Positions 61,142 to 64,000 of a stretch of 64,000 nucleotides of DNA are shown here, one piece after another (position 1 is the stretch's first letter; each line of letters starts with the position of its first letter). Below the pieces are notes generated by a model. The model saw nothing but the letters and a program-made list of their open reading frames with translations, had not been told where the DNA came from and did no database searches. The stretch covers positions 169,202-233,201 of the forward strand of contig NZ_BJMN01000012.1 in NCBI RefSeq assembly GCF_006539185.1, read 5' to 3'. Made by a program: the position numbers and the translations under genes. Origin of the DNA: Streptomyces gardneri (GTDB lineage Bacteria > Actinomycetota > Actinomycetes > Streptomycetales > Streptomycetaceae).

Positions 61142-61539
61142 GCGGTGGCCTCGGCCTTCTCGCCGTGGGGCGTCTCGTCTGTGGGCGTCCCGGGCGCGCC
61201 CCCGTCGTCGGGTCCGTCGTCCGGGGATCCGGGCCGCTCCGCCGTGTCGCGGAGGCGGTCGACGTCCGCGGTGCCGCGGTTGCGGTGGACCATCAGGACG
61301 ATCGCGAGGCCGATGCCGATCTCCGCGGCAGCGACGGCGATGGTGAAGAGGGTGAGGGCCTGTCCGGCGTGCAGGGTGTCGCGGAGCCAGACGTCGAAGG
61401 CGACCAGGTTGAGGTTGACGGCGTTGAGCATCAGCTCGACGGACATCAGGACCAGGATCGCGTTGCGGCGGGCGAGGACGCCGTACACGCCGACACAGAA
61501 GAGGAGGGCGGCGAGGACCGCGGGATAGGCGAGGTGCAT
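61138..61539 (-). CDS. nuoK: NADH-quinone oxidoreductase subunit K
   Basis: Membrane subunit of 133 residues starting [20 protein letters not shown]. Three helices carry the two conserved glutamates in [17 protein letters not shown] and [14 protein letters not shown]. The last 35 residues ([20 protein letters not shown]) form a charged tail that most NuoK proteins lack. It overlaps nuoL by four bases and nuoJ by one base. Confidence 0.95.
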   Translation of the reverse strand: MHLAYPAVLAALLFCVGVYGVLARRNAILVLMSVELMLNAVNLNLVAFDVWLRDTLHAGQALTLFTIAVAAAEIGIGLAIVLMVHRNRGTADVDRLRDTAERPGSPDDGPDDGGAPGTPTDETPHGEKAEATA

Positions 61540-62096
61540 CAGCGCTCCTGCTCCTTCTTGCGGGAGAGGACGATCGCGCCGACCAGCGCGGCCAGGAGGA
61601 GCACCGAGAGGGCCTCGAAGGGCAGCACCCAGTGCTTGAAGAGGGTGGCGCCGGTGACCTCGGTGGAGCCCTGGACCGCGCCGTCGAGGTCGATCCAGGT
61701 CGTACGGAACGCGTCGACGACGACCCAGACGAGCGCGGCGGCGGCGGCGAGCGCGACGCCGAGGGCGACCGGGCGGTTGCCGGAGTCGGCGTCCGGGGAG
61801 CGGCCGATGGGGGCCTTGGTGAGCATGAGGCCGAAGAGGAGGAGGACGACGACGGAGCCGACGTAGATCAGCACCTGGACCCAGGCGATGAACTCGGCGG
61901 TCAGGAGGAGGTACTCGACGGCGAGCCCGCCGAGCGCCACGACCAGCCAGAGGGCGGCGTGGACGAGCTGGCGGGTGGTGACGGTGACGACGGCGGCGCC
62001 GAGGGTCACGAGGCCGACGAGGAGGAAGACGATCTCGACGCCGGAGGGCGAGAGGAAGCCGGGGGTCTCCGCGGCCGCTTGTGCTGCCAGGATCAC
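61539..62096 (-). CDS. nuoJ: NADH-quinone oxidoreductase subunit J
   Basis: Membrane subunit of 185 residues, with a GTG start ([20 protein letters not shown]) overlapping the nuoI stop by four bases (GTGA). It has [20 protein letters not shown] and [20 protein letters not shown] with the helix 3 pattern of NuoJ. It ends [10 protein letters not shown]. It helps couple quinone reduction to proton movement. Confidence 0.93.
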   Translation of the reverse strand: MILAAQAAAETPGFLSPSGVEIVFLLVGLVTLGAAVVTVTTRQLVHAALWLVVALGGLAVEYLLLTAEFIAWVQVLIYVGSVVVLLLFGLMLTKAPIGRSPDADSGNRPVALGVALAAAAALVWVVVDAFRTTWIDLDGAVQGSTEVTGATLFKHWVLPFEALSVLLLAALVGAIVLSRKKEQER

Positions 62097-62692
62097 TGCT
62101 GCTCCTCCTGGGCCTGGGACTGGGCCTCTGCCTCGTCCTGGGCCTGTGCCTGGGCTGCTGCCTCGGCCGCTGCCTTCTCCGCCGCCTTCTCGGCTGCCTT
62201 GCGGGCCGCGGCGATCTCCTTCGGTTCCTCCGCCTTCGGGTCGAGCGCGGGCGGCTCGGGGACCGTCCACATCCACTCGCGGAGCTTGTCCCGCTCGTGG
62301 GTCAGCTCGTGGATGTCGGTCTCCGCGTACTCGAACTCGGGCGACCAGAAGAGCGCGTCGAAGGGGCACACCTCGATGCAGATGCCGCAGTACATGCAGA
62401 GCGAGAAGTCGATGGCGAAGCGGTCGAGGACGTTCCGGCTGCGTTCGCGGCCGCCGGGGGCGGCGGGCGGCACCGTCTCCTTGTGGGAGTCGATGTAGAT
62501 GCACCAGTCGGGGCACTCACGGGCGCAGAGCATGCAGACCGTGCAGTTCTCCTCGAACAGTCCGATGACCCCGCGGGTGCGGGGCGGCAGCTCGGGCTGG
62601 ACGTCCGGGTACTGCGCGGTGACGGTCTTCCTCGTCATCGTGCGGAGCGTGACGGCGAGACCCTTGGCGAGGCCGGAGCCGGGGATGGGCAT
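62093..62692 (-). CDS. nuoI: NADH-quinone oxidoreductase subunit I
   Basis: Peripheral iron-sulfur subunit of 199 residues starting [20 protein letters not shown]. The two 4Fe-4S motifs are [12 protein letters not shown] and [12 protein letters not shown] (clusters N6a and N6b). The last 40 residues form an Ala/Glu/Gln/Lys coiled-coil-like tail ([20 protein letters not shown]) beyond the normal end. The ATG overlaps the nuoH stop by one base. Confidence 0.95.
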   Translation of the reverse strand: MPIPGSGLAKGLAVTLRTMTRKTVTAQYPDVQPELPPRTRGVIGLFEENCTVCMLCARECPDWCIYIDSHKETVPPAAPGGRERSRNVLDRFAIDFSLCMYCGICIEVCPFDALFWSPEFEYAETDIHELTHERDKLREWMWTVPEPPALDPKAEEPKEIAAARKAAEKAAEKAAAEAAAQAQAQDEAEAQSQAQEEQQ

Positions 62693-63660
62693 TACTGGAT
62701 CGCCACCTTCACGATGCCGGTGAGCGCGATCTGCGCGAGGGCGAGCGGGACGAGCGTCGTCCAGGCCAGCTTCTGGAGCTGGTCCTCGCGCAGGCGCGGG
62801 TAGGTCACCCGCAGCCAGATCACGACGAAGGCGAGGACGGCGGTCTTGAGGAGGGTCCAGACCCAGCCGAGGCCGTCGGCGCCGAAGGGGCCGTGCCAGC
62901 CGCCGAGGAAGAGGACGGTGGTGAGACCGCAGAGGACGACGATGCCCGCGTACTCGGCGAGCAGGAACAGCGCGAAGCGGAGGCCGGTGTACTCGGTGTA
63001 CGCGCCGAAGATGATCTCCGAGTCGGCGACCGGCATGTCGAACGGCGGCCGCTGGAGCTCGGCGAGACCGGCCACGAAGAAGACGATCGCGCCGACGATC
63101 TGCCAGGGCAGCCACCACCACTCGAAGGCGTTCAGGATGCCGGGGAGGGAGACGGTGCCGGCGGCCATCGCGACGGAGGCGGCGGCGAGCAGCATCGGGA
63201 GCTCGTAGGCGAGCAGCTGCGCGGCGGTACGGAGGCCGCCGAGCAGGGAGAACTTGTTGGCGGAGGCCCAGCCGGCCATGAGGCTGCCGAGCACGCCGAC
63301 GCCCATGACCGCCAGCACGAAGAAGATGCCCGCGTCGACGACCTGGCCGACGGCGCCCTCGCTCGGCCCGATCGGGATCGCGAGGAGGACGAGGAGGTAC
63401 GGGAGGAGGGCGACGGCCGGCGCGATCTGGAAGACCCGGCGGTCGGCGTCCTTCGGGACGACGTCCTCCTTCTGCGCGAACTTCACGCCGTCGGCGACGA
63501 GCTGGGCCCAGCCGTGGAAGCCGCCGGCGTACATGGGGCCGAGGCGGCCCTGCATGTGGGCCATGACCTTGTGCTCGGTCTGCCCGACGACCAGGGGCAG
63601 GACGAGGAACAGTCCGAAGACGATCAGAAGCCGGACGGCGACGTCGAGTGCGTCGTTCAC
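62692..63660 (-). CDS. nuoH: NADH-quinone oxidoreductase subunit H
   Basis: Membrane subunit at the quinone site, 322 residues from a GTG ([20 protein letters not shown]). It has [20 protein letters not shown] with the quinone-side motif, [20 protein letters not shown] and [20 protein letters not shown]. It is shorter at the C-terminus than the long NuoH of the main streptomycete nuo operon, which supports membership of the second, smaller cluster. Its start overlaps the upstream gene by four bases (GTGA). Confidence 0.94.
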   Translation of the reverse strand: MNDALDVAVRLLIVFGLFLVLPLVVGQTEHKVMAHMQGRLGPMYAGGFHGWAQLVADGVKFAQKEDVVPKDADRRVFQIAPAVALLPYLLVLLAIPIGPSEGAVGQVVDAGIFFVLAVMGVGVLGSLMAGWASANKFSLLGGLRTAAQLLAYELPMLLAAASVAMAAGTVSLPGILNAFEWWWLPWQIVGAIVFFVAGLAELQRPPFDMPVADSEIIFGAYTEYTGLRFALFLLAEYAGIVVLCGLTTVLFLGGWHGPFGADGLGWVWTLLKTAVLAFVVIWLRVTYPRLREDQLQKLAWTTLVPLALAQIALTGIVKVAIQ

Positions 63661-64000
63661 GCGGGGTCGCCTCCGGCGGGGTCGGTGGTCTCGGTGGTCT
63701 CTGCGGCATCTCCCCGCCCTGCGGGCGGCCCGCCGCTCTCGGAGGCTGCGCCCCCACCCTCGGGCTCCGCCGCCGCGGGCGACGAGCCTTCGGCGGCCTT
63801 GGCCGGTGTGGCCTGGGGGGCCTCGGGGGCCTGGGGGGCCTGGGGGGCTTCCGTGGCGGGGGCCGGGGTGGCCGGGGTAGCGCCCGTGGCCGGGGCCGGG
63901 GTGGCCGGGTCCGGCTCGGCCGGAGCGGCCGGGTCCGGCTCGGCCGGAGCGGCCGGGTCCGGCTCGGCCGGGACGACGCCCGTAGCCGGGCCATCGGGCT
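63657..64000 (-). CDS. C-terminal tail of a gene upstream of nuoH, partial (probably nuoD)
   Basis: A reading frame on the minus strand runs from the window edge to the TGA at 63657-63659, which overlaps the nuoH start in a GTGA. What is visible is only a Pro/Ala/Glu-rich tail with three [12 protein letters not shown] units and PQAP repeats, ending DPAGGDPA. In the second nuo cluster of streptomycetes, as I recall it, nuoD precedes nuoH, so this is probably an extended NuoD C-terminus. No catalytic part is in the window. Confidence 0.6.
   Translation of the reverse strand, partial: PDGPATGVVPAEPDPAAPAEPDPAAPAEPDPATPAPATGATPATPAPATEAPQAPQAPEAPQATPAKAAEGSSPAAAEPEGGGAASESGGPPAGRGDAAETTETTDPAGGDPA
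63903..63974. repeat. 24-base tandem repeat in the upstream nuo gene
   Basis: The 24-base unit starting GGCCGGGTCCGGCTCGGCCG occurs three times nearly exactly, encoding eight-residue AEPDPAAP units on the minus strand. The copy number is likely variable between strains. Confidence 0.75.

Noticed and set aside
58070..61528. Long plus-strand open frame opposite nuoM, nuoL and nuoK
   Set aside because: Glycine/Glu/Arg-rich shadow frame; the minus strand encodes recognisable complex I subunits.

Overview
This window is chromosomal DNA of a Streptomyces-type actinomycete. The evidence is the very high GC content, GTG and TTG start codons, a WhiB-like protein, an actinobacterial NusG with a long acidic N-terminus, a rpoB that starts with TTG, and a gene order (S10 operon, tuf-fusA-rpsG-rpsL, rpoC-rpoB, rplL-rplJ, rplA-rplK, nusG-secE, tRNA-Trp) that matches streptomycete chromosomes as I know them. 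Assignments come from reading the sequence; no database search was possible.

Layout. 1-1826: start of the S10 operon on the minus strand (rplW partial, rplD, rplC, rpsJ) with a long leader. 2293-3890: an ECF42-type sigma factor coupled to a DGPF/YCII protein. 4072-8429: str operon (tuf, fusA, rpsG, rpsL). 8774-27862: a 19 kb block of phage-tail genes between rpsL and rpoC. 27927-40945: rpoC, rpoB, rplL, rplJ, a lipoprotein, rplA, rplK, nusG, secE. 41050-55375: tRNAs (Trp, Met, Thr, Tyr), an aspartate aminotransferase, an adenosine deaminase-like enzyme, a TetR/NAD(P)-binding pair, murB, a MaoC/Had-like dehydratase pair, rpmG, a degenerate amidohydrolase, yajQ, an alkylation-repair pair (ogt-alkB), an APC permease, a barstar-like protein, yccF and htpX. 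55541-56002: mscL with a C-terminal zinc-ribbon-like tail. 56037-64000: nuoN-M-L-K-J-I-H and the 3' end of a further gene (probably nuoD) of what looks like the second, shorter nuo cluster of streptomycetes.

The most interesting region is 8774-27862. It holds a nearly complete set of genes for a flexible, non-contractile (siphovirus-like) tail: tail terminator, tail tube, a tail-assembly chaperone pair with a -1 frameshift site, two tandem tape-measure-like proteins, a distal tail protein, three tandem paralogous receptor-binding fibres with unrelated C-termini, a tail hub protein, minor tail proteins, and an amidase/holin lysis module. No terminase, portal, capsid, protease, head-tail connector, integrase, sheath or baseplate ATPase is present. 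It therefore reads as a domesticated tail-only particle (F-type tailocin-like) rather than a prophage. Its control genes are an XRE repressor-like protein divergent from a WhiB-like/zinc-ribbon/MerR-like operon. Four related palindromic operator-like sites lie in the two main promoter regions, and a LexA-type SOS box lies in a third divergent promoter region inside the block. Hairpins after the tail tube gene, after the chaperones, before the lysis module and at the end of the block would set stoichiometry and insulate rpoBC.
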